NCBI GenBank assembly: GCA_937885815.1
Contig: CALABM010000141.1
Location: 1-18,047 of the forward strand
Length of the DNA stretch: 18,047 bases
Direction: 5' to 3'
Source of the DNA: an uncultured Verrucomicrobiales bacterium
GTDB lineage: Bacteria > Verrucomicrobiota > Verrucomicrobiia > Verrucomicrobiales > Akkermansiaceae
How positions within the stretch are numbered: the stretch's first letter is position 1; each line of letters starts with the position of its first letter. Below the pieces are notes generated by a model. That model searched no databases. It had not been told where the DNA came from and was given only the letters and a program-made list of their open reading frames with translations. This document shows positions 7,294-15,027 of the stretch, in pieces. The position numbers and the translations under genes were made by a program.

Positions 7294-7329
7294 ATGAAGC
7301 AGTCGTTTTCTATAACGCTAAGAAAATGA
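7294..7329 (+). CDS. Micro-ORF with strong Shine-Dalgarno (11 aa)
   Basis: TTAGGAGG (7283-7290) lies 3 nt before ATG 7294, which opens MKQSFSITLRK and a stop. This is one of the best ribosome sites in the window, where most genes have none. Its TGA overlaps the next ATG (ATGA at 7326-7329), a coupling arrangement. It may be the stump of a deleted gene or a short translated peptide. No function is known. Confidence 0.35.
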   Translation: MKQSFSITLRK

Positions 7330-7385
7330 ATAAATTAACAAGTGCTTACATCTACTCCGAAACAGGCCTTACAAACGCTATTTAG
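7326..7385 (+). CDS. Coupled micro-ORF (19 aa)
   Basis: It starts on the ATGA overlap with the preceding micro-ORF and encodes MNKLTSAYIYSETGLTNAI. The stop at 7383-7385 falls in the loop of a small hairpin (7373-7392). The arrangement resembles a leader peptide and attenuator, but it is only suggestive: chance ORFs of this length are common. Confidence 0.25.
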   Translation: MNKLTSAYIYSETGLTNAI

Positions 7386-7540
7386 AGTGTTTATAAATTT
7401 GTAAAAATGCGTTTTTTATGACACTGCGTATTCTTAGCCAGACATTCAATGACTTAACTTCATGGAACCGGATCGAACCGAGAATAATCACCAGCAAATC
7501 TGAAACAGACCCAAGTTTTCAGTTTTGACAGGCTTTTACC

Positions 7541-7569
7541 TTGACTTTTCGAAGGTACTAATCTAGACT
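7541..7569 (+). promoter_or_regulatory. Candidate promoter of yhcG
   Basis: TTGACT (7541-7546), a 17-bp spacer and TAGACT (7564-7569) precede the yhcG start by about 40 bp. A perfect TTGACA lies just upstream (7525-7530) but has no matching -10 at the right distance. There is no Shine-Dalgarno sequence before ATG 7610. Confidence 0.45.
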
Positions 7570-7609
7570 CTACTATAGAAATAGCTTATTATTAAACATT
7601 TTCGTTCTC

Positions 7610-8641
7610 ATGAGTGATAAATCGGACAGCATTTCTTTATCAAACCTTCTGAATGATCTTCGGCTCATTATTGATGCAGCGCGTAACACCGCTGTTCGTA
7701 GCGTTGACTTTTGCCGAGTACGTATGTACTGGGAATTGGGGCAACGCATAGTTGAAGAAGAGCAGCAGGGGGAAGCTCGTGCCCAATATGGTAGCTATTT
7801 ATTGAAGAATCTGGCTCATAAGCTAGAGGGTGAGTATGGTAGTGGTTTTTCTTTGCGTCAATTAGAGCGAGCACGTCAATTTTATCGTACATATCCGATT
7901 GCGTCCGCACTGCGGTCGCAATTGAATTGGTCTCAGTACAAGATGCTTATATCCATTGAAGATAAGGACAAAAGAGAATATTATGAATGCGAAAGCGTTA
8001 ATAATGCATGGACGGGCAGAGAACTGGAGAGACAAATTAATTCACAGCTTTACGAGCGTCTTTTATTGAGCAATGATAAATCTGCCGTGTTAGCCGTTGC
8101 TCGGGGCGAACGCTTACCGGAGCACCCAACAGAAGTTATTAAGGACCCCATGATTCTTGAATTTCTGGGGTTGGAACGCAAAGCGAGCTATTATGAAAAA
8201 GATTTGGAAAGTGCCATCCTGACTCACATTCAGCAGTTTCTTCTGGAATTGGGTAACGGATTCACTTTTGTTGCTCGACAGAAGAGATTGCTAGTTGAGG
8301 ATGATGAGTATTATGCAGACTTGGTTTTCTATAACCGTCTTCTTCGTTGTTTCGTGGTAATAGAGCTTAAAACCGGCAAATTAACACATCAGGATTTAGG
8401 ACAGCTTCAAATGTACGTCAACTACTACGACCGCACAGAGAAACGACCGGATGAAAATCCGACTATTGGCATCCTGCTATGCGCAGCAAAGAATGACACC
8501 GCTGTCAAAATGACATTACCGCAGGACAACCAAACAATCCTTGCCAGTGAGTATCGCTTGTATTTGCCGTCTTCTGAAGAATTCATCCGCGAAGTTAATG
8601 AAGTGAAAAATCTGGTACGAGGAGTCTGTGAAGACAATTGA
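7610..8641 (+). CDS. yhcG: YhcG/DUF1016 family PDDEXK nuclease
   Basis: 343 residues, full length for the family. The N-terminal DUF1016-type helical region spans about 1-170 (ARNTAVRSVDFCRVRMYWELG, then FSLRQLERARQFYRTYP). The C-terminal PDDEXK nuclease fold carries Asp237 (YADLVFYN) and the Glu252-x-Lys254 motif (VIELK), followed by DLGQLQMYVNYYD. All key residues are intact, so the enzyme should be active. Members are found next to restriction-modification and other defence genes and are thought to act on DNA, but their exact role is not settled. Here it stands alone with no methylase or restriction genes. Its base composition is more AT-rich than the phosphate and radical SAM genes around it, and it lies next to the inverted-repeat segment, so recent acquisition is likely. 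Confidence 0.9.
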   Translation: MSDKSDSISLSNLLNDLRLIIDAARNTAVRSVDFCRVRMYWELGQRIVEEEQQGEARAQYGSYLLKNLAHKLEGEYGSGFSLRQLERARQFYRTYPIASALRSQLNWSQYKMLISIEDKDKREYYECESVNNAWTGRELERQINSQLYERLLLSNDKSAVLAVARGERLPEHPTEVIKDPMILEFLGLERKASYYEKDLESAILTHIQQFLLELGNGFTFVARQKRLLVEDDEYYADLVFYNRLLRCFVVIELKTGKLTHQDLGQLQMYVNYYDRTEKRPDENPTIGILLCAAKNDTAVKMTLPQDNQTILASEYRLYLPSSEEFIREVNEVKNLVRGVCEDN

Positions 8642-9041
8642 TTATGCATTATTTTGATGGTGGTGGCACCGCAGTATCGCGCACCCAGAGTACTTCCCTC
8701 TCGCCATCATGCGACCGGCTGTGGTGCTTTAAATGCATGATGTGAAGGATGAGTTCGCTGGACTTGGAAAAGGACTCGGATTTTGAGAGGAAAAACGCCG
8801 TTTTTGAGTACAAAGCAGCGGGTTGCCGTACCCCTCTCAAAAGGGGAAACTATCCGGGAGGTGAGTTTTGGGGCAATAGGAACATATTTTTGCGGCAAAA
8901 AGGCATCTTGAAACGAAAATAAGACGTTCTCTTATTTTTGTTTCTCGCGTTAAGTGAAAATAATAATCAACCGCTTGCACTATCTCCAACGAGGGTAGGG
9001 AAGTAAGCTCAAACAAAGAGTTCTACGAGCGGAAAAAGAAC
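8642..9041. other. 400-bp gap, no supported gene
   Basis: Only short overlapping frames of about 60 residues are found on the minus strand (8649-8898), without ribosome sites or recognisable motifs. Small palindromes occur, for example AAAAACG and CGTTTTT around one base near 8791-8805, and CCCCT facing AGGGG near 8831-8846. It may be the decayed edge of the acquired yhcG block. I cannot assign a function. Confidence 0.4.
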
Positions 9042-9070
9042 GCCCCCGGTTGGAGAGTCCAACCGGGGGC
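9042..9070 (-). terminator. Strong rho-independent terminator of the PiT gene
   Basis: A perfect 13-bp GC-rich stem (GCCCCCGGTTGGA at 9042-9054 with TCCAACCGGGGGC at 9058-9070) has a 3-nt loop. On the minus strand it is followed by GTTCTTTTT, 18 bp past the stop of the phosphate transporter gene. Confidence 0.9.
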
Positions 9071-9087
9071 TTTATCTCTATGGCTCC

Positions 9088-11319
9088 TTATGTGTGGGAG
9101 CGGAAGAGTTCGGCTTGGTCCTGCAGCAGGGCGAATGAGTGGCGCACCATGGCGCGGGTTTCATTCAGCAGGTTCAGGTACAGGATGCCATTGCGCATGT
9201 CCACCTCGTCTTCCTCGGCACGGATAAGATGGGCGCGGATGCACTGGGCGAACTCGCTTTTGAGGTCGCCGGACTGAGCCATCATCTCCTCAATGCCGGA
9301 ACCACCATCGCTCTGCAACTTGAGCGCGAGGCCGGGGAAGCAGGCCGAAATGCGGTCGCTCATGGAGAGGAGGTCGCGCCCTTGTTCCTCGGTCAGGCCC
9401 ACGTGGTTGTTGTCGATGTGCTTGTAACAGGCTTTAACGATGGTGAGCAGGCATTCCGTCACCTTAAGGCCATTTTCATGTAAGCGCAGGACGAGCTGCC
9501 CCTGATTGAACAGGCGGGCGGGTAGGGTTTGCAGGCAAGGCAGAATCTGGTCCTCCTGTATGGCTTTCAGCGTGCGGTTAAGCTCACGGGTCTTCTTACG
9601 CAGTCGCTTCAGTGAGCTGTAATCCTCTGCAAGCAGGGCTTTTACCGTAGCGCGGTAGATGCCATAGGCGCGGCCGAGGCGGTCCACGGAGTTCTCGCCC
9701 AGCTCGTGCATGACCTGCTGCGAGTTCAAATCCAGTTCCGGCAAGGTGGCGGTATTCTTACGGCGGTGCAGGTAGGCGGATTTTACCAGAATACCGCCCG
9801 CCAGCAGGAGCATGAGGGCAATGCCCCACACGCCACCCAGCATCATCACCGTGGCGGTAATGCAAGCCGCTAGGAAGGCAAGCAAGCCTGTGGTGAACCA
9901 GCCGCCAATGACGACCATCACTCCCGTGATGCGGTACACGGCGCTGTCGCGTCCCCATGCGCGGTCTGCCAGTGAGCTACCCATAGCCACCATGAAGGTC
10001 ACGTAAGTGGTGGAGAGCGGAAGTTTGAATGATGTGGCCAGCGAGATAAGCAGGGCGGAAATGGTGAGGTTGACGGAGGCGCGCACCATGTCGAATGCGG
10101 TGCCATCGTCCTCGCTAAGCTCGAGGGGCTCGAAGCGCTTCGCCACGAATCTCGCCACGGGAGCAGGGGTGATACGGGTGATGAAGTTGGCAGCGTTCAG
10201 TGCCCAGCGCACGGCGGCTCGTGCGGGCAGGCAGGAGCCAAAGCGTTCTTTGCTGACGCCGTTGCTGCGAGCCAGTTTCACCTCCGTTTCGGTTACAGTG
10301 CGAGCTTTCTTGGAGAAGATGAGGGCCAGCACCATCACACCGCCGGCAGCCAGCAGGTACCAGATGTTCGCTTGTACCGGGGCAGCGAGGGAGCCCATTC
10401 GCAAGCTATCCAGCGTGCCGCCGGCTGCCACGTGAGCATTTGCAATGTGGTAGGAGGATTCCGCCGCCATGAATACGCCGATGAAGTTCACTAAGTCGTT
10501 ACCGGCGAAGGCCAGAGCGAGTGCGCAGGTGCCTGCCAGTACGGTGATGCGCAGGGTATTCACGCGCAGCACATATTGAAGGATGAAGGATACCACGAAC
10601 CATACTCCGAACGTGCCTAGTACCACAAGGCTGATATTGCTATTTAACCAAGCGAGCATGTCGGGCGTAACCACGGAGCTGTGCTTCAGCCCCTTAAATA
10701 CCGCGAAGTAACTGATAGCGGTGAGGGATGCTGCGCACCAGAGTGCCCCGATGTACTTGTAGGCTTTCTGGTAGCGGAAGCTGAACAGCAGGCGTGAGAA
10801 CCACATAACAACGCACCCGCAGGTGAATGCTACGGCCACTGAGCAGAAGATGCCGGAGATAATCGAGAGCGCCTTGCCGCTATTGATATAAGCTCCCAAG
10901 CCTTGGGCCACTTGTTCTCCGCCCTCATAGATGGTGCACAGCGCCACGGCCACAGCTGCCCCCAATAGCTCAAACACGAGGGAAACGGTGGTCGAGGTCG
11001 GGAGCCCGAAGGTATTGAAGAGATCCAGCAATATCACGTCCGTCAGCATCACGGCGAGGAATAGAATCATTACCCCGTGGAAGCTGAACTGCGCGGGCAC
11101 GAATACGCCGCTGCGGGCAATCTCCATCATGCCGCCGGAGAGCGAGGCCCCCAGTACAATGCCTGTCGCGGCCACTGCCAGCACGATGCTGCGGCGGGCC
11201 GCATTGCAGCCCACGGCTGAGTTCAGGAAATTGGCAGCGTCGTTTGACACGCCAACTATCAAGTCAAACACGGCCAGCAAAAGCAGGATGGCCAGAATTG
11301 CGATGTACATTTCGTTCAT
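9088..11319 (-). CDS. pit: PiT-family phosphate transporter with PhoU-like C-terminus
   Basis: 743 residues. The N-terminal 500 or so residues are a many-helix PiT permease with both duplicated signature motifs: GVSNDAANFLNSAVG near residue 24, and AGNDLVNFIGVFMAA near 274. PTSTTVS and PLSTTYV are the matching repeats further on. PiT proteins take up phosphate with a cation through the inner membrane. After about residue 530 comes a soluble helical region (KALLAEDYSSLKRLRKKTRELNR and onward) that resembles PhoU, as in other long PiT proteins, probably a regulatory domain. The start ATG 11319 has AGGA 10 nt upstream; ATG 11328 is also in frame. The gene diverges from the PhoR/PhoB-like pair, which fits phosphate control of uptake. 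A strong terminator follows. Confidence 0.92.
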   Translation of the reverse strand: MNEMYIAILAILLLLAVFDLIVGVSNDAANFLNSAVGCNAARRSIVLAVAATGIVLGASLSGGMMEIARSGVFVPAQFSFHGVMILFLAVMLTDVILLDLFNTFGLPTSTTVSLVFELLGAAVAVALCTIYEGGEQVAQGLGAYINSGKALSIISGIFCSVAVAFTCGCVVMWFSRLLFSFRYQKAYKYIGALWCAASLTAISYFAVFKGLKHSSVVTPDMLAWLNSNISLVVLGTFGVWFVVSFILQYVLRVNTLRITVLAGTCALALAFAGNDLVNFIGVFMAAESSYHIANAHVAAGGTLDSLRMGSLAAPVQANIWYLLAAGGVMVLALIFSKKARTVTETEVKLARSNGVSKERFGSCLPARAAVRWALNAANFITRITPAPVARFVAKRFEPLELSEDDGTAFDMVRASVNLTISALLISLATSFKLPLSTTYVTFMVAMGSSLADRAWGRDSAVYRITGVMVVIGGWFTTGLLAFLAACITATVMMLGGVWGIALMLLLAGGILVKSAYLHRRKNTATLPELDLNSQQVMHELGENSVDRLGRAYGIYRATVKALLAEDYSSLKRLRKKTRELNRTLKAIQEDQILPCLQTLPARLFNQGQLVLRLHENGLKVTECLLTIVKACYKHIDNNHVGLTEEQGRDLLSMSDRISACFPGLALKLQSDGGSGIEEMMAQSGDLKSEFAQCIRAHLIRAEEDEVDMRNGILYLNLLNETRAMVRHSFALLQDQAELFRSHT

Positions 11320-11352
11320 ACGCCCCATATCCTACCATGTAGAGCCCTCCTT
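11264..11352 (-). promoter_or_regulatory. Possible overlapping upstream ORF at the PiT start
   Basis: AAGGAGGG (minus strand, 11352-11345) is the best ribosome site in this leader, but it points at the ATG at 11338, which is out of frame with PiT. That frame encodes 24 residues and ends inside PiT at 11264. Translation of it could compete with or feed into the PiT start. This is inference from spacing only. Confidence 0.3.
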
Positions 11353-11444
11353 GTGCACGCATTTCTGTGTGAAGCCTTCGCCACACGCTCCGTGACATTT
11401 TCGCCATATAGAGGGGCGGAATGATGGGGCGGTTTTAATTTAGC

Positions 11445-11472
11445 TTGCGGCATGAGGAAAATCTGATAAAAT
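11445..11472 (+). promoter_or_regulatory. Extended -10 promoter of phoR, apparently leaderless
   Basis: TGATAAAAT (11464-11472) is an extended -10 with a weak TTGCGG (11445-11450) 16 bp upstream. Exactly 6 bp separate the -10 from ATG 11479, so the transcript should start at or next to the start codon. There is no Shine-Dalgarno sequence. Confidence 0.5.
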
Positions 11473-11478
11473 ACCCAC

Positions 11479-12672
11479 ATGATAAGTTGGGATATAGTGC
11501 TTGGCCTTGTTATTTTGGCTTTTGCGATTCCGTTTATATTTCTGAGTAGCAAGATGAAGGCGGTGCGGTTGCGGGCTCTTGCAGTGCAGCAGGAATCAAA
11601 ATATCTGCGCATTCTGCTCAGGGAGCTGGAGGACCACGTGCGCCATGATCAATCCCTGTTTCTGGAATCATTAGGCGTGCCCTTTTTGTTGATGCGCCCC
11701 TCCGGCCGCGTGGAGATGGCGAATAAAAAAGCTGCTGCGCTTGTTGGCGTGGAGTCCATCATTCAGGCTAATCTCTTGCGTTTGTTGCCTGAAAGTGAAT
11801 TGAAAGGATTTTTGCAACAAGTGTGTAACAGCACGGAGCCCGTTCGCAATATCGTAGCCGTTGAGCATCACGGGGAGCAGAGGATTTACCGGGCCACGGC
11901 TACTCCTTTGGAGAACCGTGAACGGCACGTCGGTATTGTATTTTTGGATGTAACGGAAGAACACCGCACTCAGGTGATTCGCCGGGATTTTGTGGCGAAT
12001 GCTTCCCATGAGCTCCGAACTCCGCTCACCCTCATCACGGGGTATCTTGAGGCGTTAATAGATGAGCCGGAGGTGGCGGAGAACGCCGCCATACGCCAGC
12101 GTTCGCTGGGCATCATGAAGCACCACGCGGACCGCATGTCGCGCTTGATTGCGGACATGTTGACGCTTTCGCGAGTGGATTCCCCGGACTCCGGATACCT
12201 GAAACACGAGGAGTTTAATCTGTGCCAAGTGGCTGAGGATGTCATCCTGCGCCTGCAACCCATGGTAGATGAGCAGAAGGCCACAGTGAAAATAGATATT
12301 TGTCCGCGCCCTTTCGTGATGTGGGGAGACAGTTTCTATTGGGCTCAGGTTATATTTAATCTGCTGGAAAACGCGTTGAAAAATAATCCGGAGCCCGGAT
12401 TGATGGTGCGCATGAGTGCGGCCATTGATGAGACCGGGGCGCAGATTATCACGGTAGAGGATGACGGTGTGGGAATTTCCCCGGAGGCGCTTCCCTACAT
12501 ATTCAATCGTTTTTACCGCGCGGATAAAACGGGTAAAATTAAAGGCACAGGGCTCGGCTTAGCGATTGTGCGCCACGCCGTAGAAGCCCATGGCGGTGAC
12601 ATATGCGCAGAAAGTATCCCCGGGCAGAAAACCATATTCAACATACATTTGCCCAAGCAGAGGGAGGAATAA
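11479..12672 (+). CDS. phoR: PhoR-like sensor histidine kinase
   Basis: 397 residues. One transmembrane helix near 5-23 (DIVLGLVILAFAIPFIFLS) and no sizeable periplasmic domain, as in PhoR. A PAS-like domain follows (about 60-160, with FLLMRPSGRVEMANKKAAALVG). The dimerisation box is NASHELRTPL with His177. The kinase domain has N294 (NLLENALKNN), the G1 box DDGVGI near 328 and the G2 box GTGLGLAIV near 356. All catalytic motifs are intact. It should phosphorylate the response regulator encoded 100 bp downstream. The order kinase then regulator is the reverse of phoB-phoR in E. coli. Assignment to phosphate rests on the PhoR-like architecture and the divergent PiT gene. Confidence 0.9.
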   Translation: MISWDIVLGLVILAFAIPFIFLSSKMKAVRLRALAVQQESKYLRILLRELEDHVRHDQSLFLESLGVPFLLMRPSGRVEMANKKAAALVGVESIIQANLLRLLPESELKGFLQQVCNSTEPVRNIVAVEHHGEQRIYRATATPLENRERHVGIVFLDVTEEHRTQVIRRDFVANASHELRTPLTLITGYLEALIDEPEVAENAAIRQRSLGIMKHHADRMSRLIADMLTLSRVDSPDSGYLKHEEFNLCQVAEDVILRLQPMVDEQKATVKIDICPRPFVMWGDSFYWAQVIFNLLENALKNNPEPGLMVRMSAAIDETGAQIITVEDDGVGISPEALPYIFNRFYRADKTGKIKGTGLGLAIVRHAVEAHGGDICAESIPGQKTIFNIHLPKQREE

Positions 12673-12699
12673 ACAAAGGCGGTTATCGGAATACTTGGA

Positions 12700-12717
12700 T
12701 TGTGTCTTTTTTGTCAC
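12700..12717 (+). promoter_or_regulatory. Pho-box-like direct repeat upstream of phoB
   Basis: TTGTGTC (12700-12706) and TTGTCAC (12711-12717) are 7-bp direct repeats separated by TTTT, an 11-bp period. This is the layout of the PhoB box (CTGTCAT, 4 bp, CTGTCAC). It ends 33 bp before the likely -10 of phoB. It suggests self-regulation of phoB, but there is only one pair and it lies further from the -10 than in E. coli. Confidence 0.4.
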
Positions 12718-12750
12718 AAATATACGCTTCTCAGTAGGCGGCTTTTGGGA

Positions 12751-12756
12751 TATACT
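12751..12756 (+). promoter_or_regulatory. -10 box of phoB
   Basis: TATACT lies 15 bp before ATG 12772, giving a predicted leader of under 10 nt. No good -35 is seen 17 bp upstream, which fits an activator-dependent promoter. It means phoB can be transcribed separately from phoR. Confidence 0.4.
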
Positions 12757-12771
12757 ATTCTCGCATAAGTC

Positions 12772-13467
12772 ATGTCTGCCCACATCATTATTGTAGAAGA
12801 CGATGAGGATATCGCTGCTCTTGTTGCCTTTAATCTGGAACGGGAGGGGTGCACGTGTACGCTTGTCCATAACGGCTCGGAAGGGTGGGAGCAAATCCGC
12901 ACCCAATTGCCGGATTGCGTGATTCTGGATATGATGCTGCCGGGAATGACCGGCTTGCAGATTTTCACGGAAATGAAATCGTGCGAGCTTACTAAGAATA
13001 TCCCCACATTATTCTTGACGGCCCGAGCCCAGTTGGATGATAAGTTGGAATGCTTGGATATGGGCGCTGATGACTATATTACTAAGCCTTTCAGCTGCAA
13101 GGAGCTGAAGCTTCGCGTGCGCAACCTGCTTCACCGCGCGAAATCCGGCGCGTCCCGCCTGATTGTCAAGCAAGGCCCCATCTGCGTGGATAAGGCAAAT
13201 CAGAAGGCTAGCTTGGATGGCGCCCCTCTGGAGCTTACCTCGGCTGAGTTCAAAATCCTTTCATACCTGATGGAGCGCCCGGATAAGGTGCAGAATCGCT
13301 ACGAGTTGCAGCAAGCTCTCCTTGGCTACTCAGACTCCACCCAGACACGCGCTCTGGACACCCACATTAAGCGCTTGCGGCAAAAGCTGGGGGCGCATGC
13401 CGAGTGCATTGCGACTGAGCGAGGCGTTGGCTACTATTTTACTACCTCCCCGGCAAAGTCGGAATAA
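12772..13467 (+). CDS. phoB: PhoB-like response regulator (OmpR class)
   Basis: 231 residues. Receiver domain 1-120 with acidic pocket EDDED near residues 8-12, phosphorylated Asp53 (VILDMMLPG) and the conserved Lys105 (TKPFS). The C-terminal winged-helix domain (about 130-228) has LTSAEFKILSYL and the recognition region ALDTHIKRLRQKLG, ending RGVGYYF, as in the PhoB/OmpR class. It is expected to bind tandem repeats and activate phosphate-starvation genes. It lies 100 bp after the kinase gene, with its own -10 and a Pho-box-like repeat between them. No clear terminator is visible in the 165 bp before the convergent Sel1 gene. Confidence 0.92.
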   Translation: MSAHIIIVEDDEDIAALVAFNLEREGCTCTLVHNGSEGWEQIRTQLPDCVILDMMLPGMTGLQIFTEMKSCELTKNIPTLFLTARAQLDDKLECLDMGADDYITKPFSCKELKLRVRNLLHRAKSGASRLIVKQGPICVDKANQKASLDGAPLELTSAEFKILSYLMERPDKVQNRYELQQALLGYSDSTQTRALDTHIKRLRQKLGAHAECIATERGVGYYFTTSPAKSE

Positions 13468-13632
13468 GCCGCACCTCCGGGCTGAGCAAGGCTCCCTCAC
13501 CGCCACTCCCCCCCAAGAGCTGATCCTCGAGGGTAATTGCCGTGTGGGATGTTTGCTCATTCAAATGATGCTTTACAGCAGCGCTCTTCTCAGTTTGGCT
13601 CTCGAATATGTGGCTCCATTCTAAGGCTTCCA

Positions 13633-14817
13633 TCAGAGTGCAGAACGCGCCTCGGTGGCATATTCATCCCCTTGCTCGGCGGCTTTGCTGTACCAATATC
13701 TTGCCTTTTCCGTATCCATCGGCACCCCCTCGCCATGCTGGTAGCAATGGGCTAAATTAACCTGTGCCTTGGTGTACCCTGATTCCGCGGCCTTGGTGTA
13801 CCAGTAAATTGCCTCGCGGATATCTGCGGGCCTGCCGATGCCCTCCGCGCAGCATACGCCTAAATTATACTGTGCCGCGCTGTGGCCGGCCTCTGCGGAA
13901 AGTTGATAATAATGGAGCGCCTTCGCCACGTCCGCCTCGGTTCCTCGCCCATAGTGGTAACAGATGGCGGCATTGTATTGTGCCCCTGCATGGTTTTGCT
14001 CAGCCGCGAGAAGATACCATTTTAATGCCTCCCCGAGCGCGGCCGGAACCCCGATGCCTTCTTCATGCGCTATGCCATACCGGAATTGTGCTTCCGCCTT
14101 GCCGGCCATAGCAGCTTGTTCATACCAATGCACAGCCTTGTTCTCATCCACCTGAGTGCCGCGGCCGGTCCTGAAGCACTCTGCCACTTTGAGGCAAGCG
14201 TCCTCGTGTTGTCGTTGGGCCGCCCGATAGTAAAAGCTGAATGAAAAATGGTGATTTTTCTCAAAGCCCTTTCCGAGTTCAAATATCTCACCCAGTAAAT
14301 ACAGTGCCTCGGTGAGCCCTTTCTCAGCGGCTGTATTGATGAGCCTAGCCGCAATTTCTTCACCCGCCGAACTTGGTATGTTTTCTAGGAGTTCTAGCTC
14401 TGCCGTAAGCTGCTCTTGGCTGATTTCCACCCCAATCAGCGGTTTTGTCAGCGGCTGATTAGGGTGACGGATAGATAACTCGCCCATACGAAGCAAGGCA
14501 AGAATGAACCACCCCCGGTTGTCGGGCACCAAAATCTCCTCGCCAGAGTATGCCCAGTGATTGTAATAACGCCATAAAGAATAGAGGCCATTCCCGAGCA
14601 CAGTGATATCCGTCACCCCGTCTAGCACGTTGTATAAGTCATCGATGCTCCAGCCCGTTGGCTTGTACTTGTCTGCAAACGAATGCCCCATGTCCATTAT
14701 AAAGCCCATGGCCCTGCAGGCTGCGGGTAAAGGGCCCCCTACCAAAGTTTTGAGTTCGGTTTTCTCGTCCAGAAATAAATTGAGCCATTTGATGGCAAAG
14801 GCATGGATATGTTTCAT
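13633..14817 (-). CDS. Sel1-repeat (TPR-like) protein
   Basis: 394 residues. Residues 1-150 form a domain I do not recognise by name (MKHIHAFAIKWLNLF, then GFIMDMGHSFADKY, then LWRYYNHWAYSGEEIL). From about 165 onwards there are about six Sel1-like repeats of roughly 36 residues with the usual A-x-x-x-Y-x-x-A-A and G-x-G pattern, for example AVHWYEQAAMAGKAEAQFRYG and AIYWYTKAAESGYTKAQVNLA. Such repeats are protein-binding scaffolds. No signal peptide is visible, so it is probably cytoplasmic. The frame is open to 14970, but the family-like sequence begins at ATG 14817. The start has no Shine-Dalgarno sequence. It has its own upstream region and seems to be a single-gene unit. Confidence 0.85.
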   Translation of the reverse strand: MKHIHAFAIKWLNLFLDEKTELKTLVGGPLPAACRAMGFIMDMGHSFADKYKPTGWSIDDLYNVLDGVTDITVLGNGLYSLWRYYNHWAYSGEEILVPDNRGWFILALLRMGELSIRHPNQPLTKPLIGVEISQEQLTAELELLENIPSSAGEEIAARLINTAAEKGLTEALYLLGEIFELGKGFEKNHHFSFSFYYRAAQRQHEDACLKVAECFRTGRGTQVDENKAVHWYEQAAMAGKAEAQFRYGIAHEEGIGVPAALGEALKWYLLAAEQNHAGAQYNAAICYHYGRGTEADVAKALHYYQLSAEAGHSAAQYNLGVCCAEGIGRPADIREAIYWYTKAAESGYTKAQVNLAHCYQHGEGVPMDTEKARYWYSKAAEQGDEYATEARSAL

Positions 14818-14970
14818 TACTCGAATAAGGTGGTAATTGGGTTGAGGGGGAGGGCAGAGGCTTGTATGAGCACCTGTCACTAACCGCTTGTATGATATCA
14901 CGATTTTTCCTTTTGGCAAGTCTAATTCTCGCTCCCCGGGGTAGGGCGTCTTCGGAGCAGAGGGCAACAA

Positions 14971-15005
14971 AAAAGCCGCGGCTCGTTCACCGAGCAGCGG
15001 CTTTT
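14971..15005 (-). terminator. Terminator of the minus-strand PEP-CTERM gene
   Basis: AAAAGCCGCGGCTCG (14971-14985) pairs with CGAGCAGCGGCTTTT (14991-15005), one mismatch, 5-nt loop. On the minus strand it is followed by TTTGTTG, 23 bp past the stop at 15028. Confidence 0.85.
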
Positions 15006-15027
15006 GAGATGTATAATAGGATTTAGT

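Larger units (their letters stand above)
7220..7514. mobile_element. 295-bp segment bounded by 25-bp inverted repeats (MITE-like)
   Basis: TTGGGGCTGTTTCAAATCTG (7220-7239) continues to 7244. It is inverted at 7490-7514 with 22 of 25 positions matching and no gaps. The inside is AT-rich, has no transposase, and holds two micro-ORFs and a weak hairpin (AAACGCT 7373-7379, AGTGTTT 7386-7392). I see no convincing target duplication outside the repeats. It could be a non-autonomous element derived from an insertion sequence, or a decayed one. It lies directly upstream of the yhcG promoter. The rest of 7155-7610 shows only that promoter. Confidence 0.5.

Noticed and set aside
7455..7495. tRNA-like end (GGTTCGATCC on the minus strand; ATCACCA on the plus)
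   Set aside because: The arms flanking the loop do not pair, and no acceptor, D or anticodon stems can be drawn.
7220..7514. Complete insertion sequence
   Set aside because: No transposase frame lies between the inverted repeats, and no target duplication is evident.
8649..8898. Overlapping ~63-residue minus-strand ORFs after yhcG
   Set aside because: Two frames compete over the same bases with no ribosome site, motif or sensible composition.
10007..10435. Plus-strand ORFs opposite the PiT gene (also 9139-9483, 10931-11395)
   Set aside because: They are shadows of the PiT coding strand.
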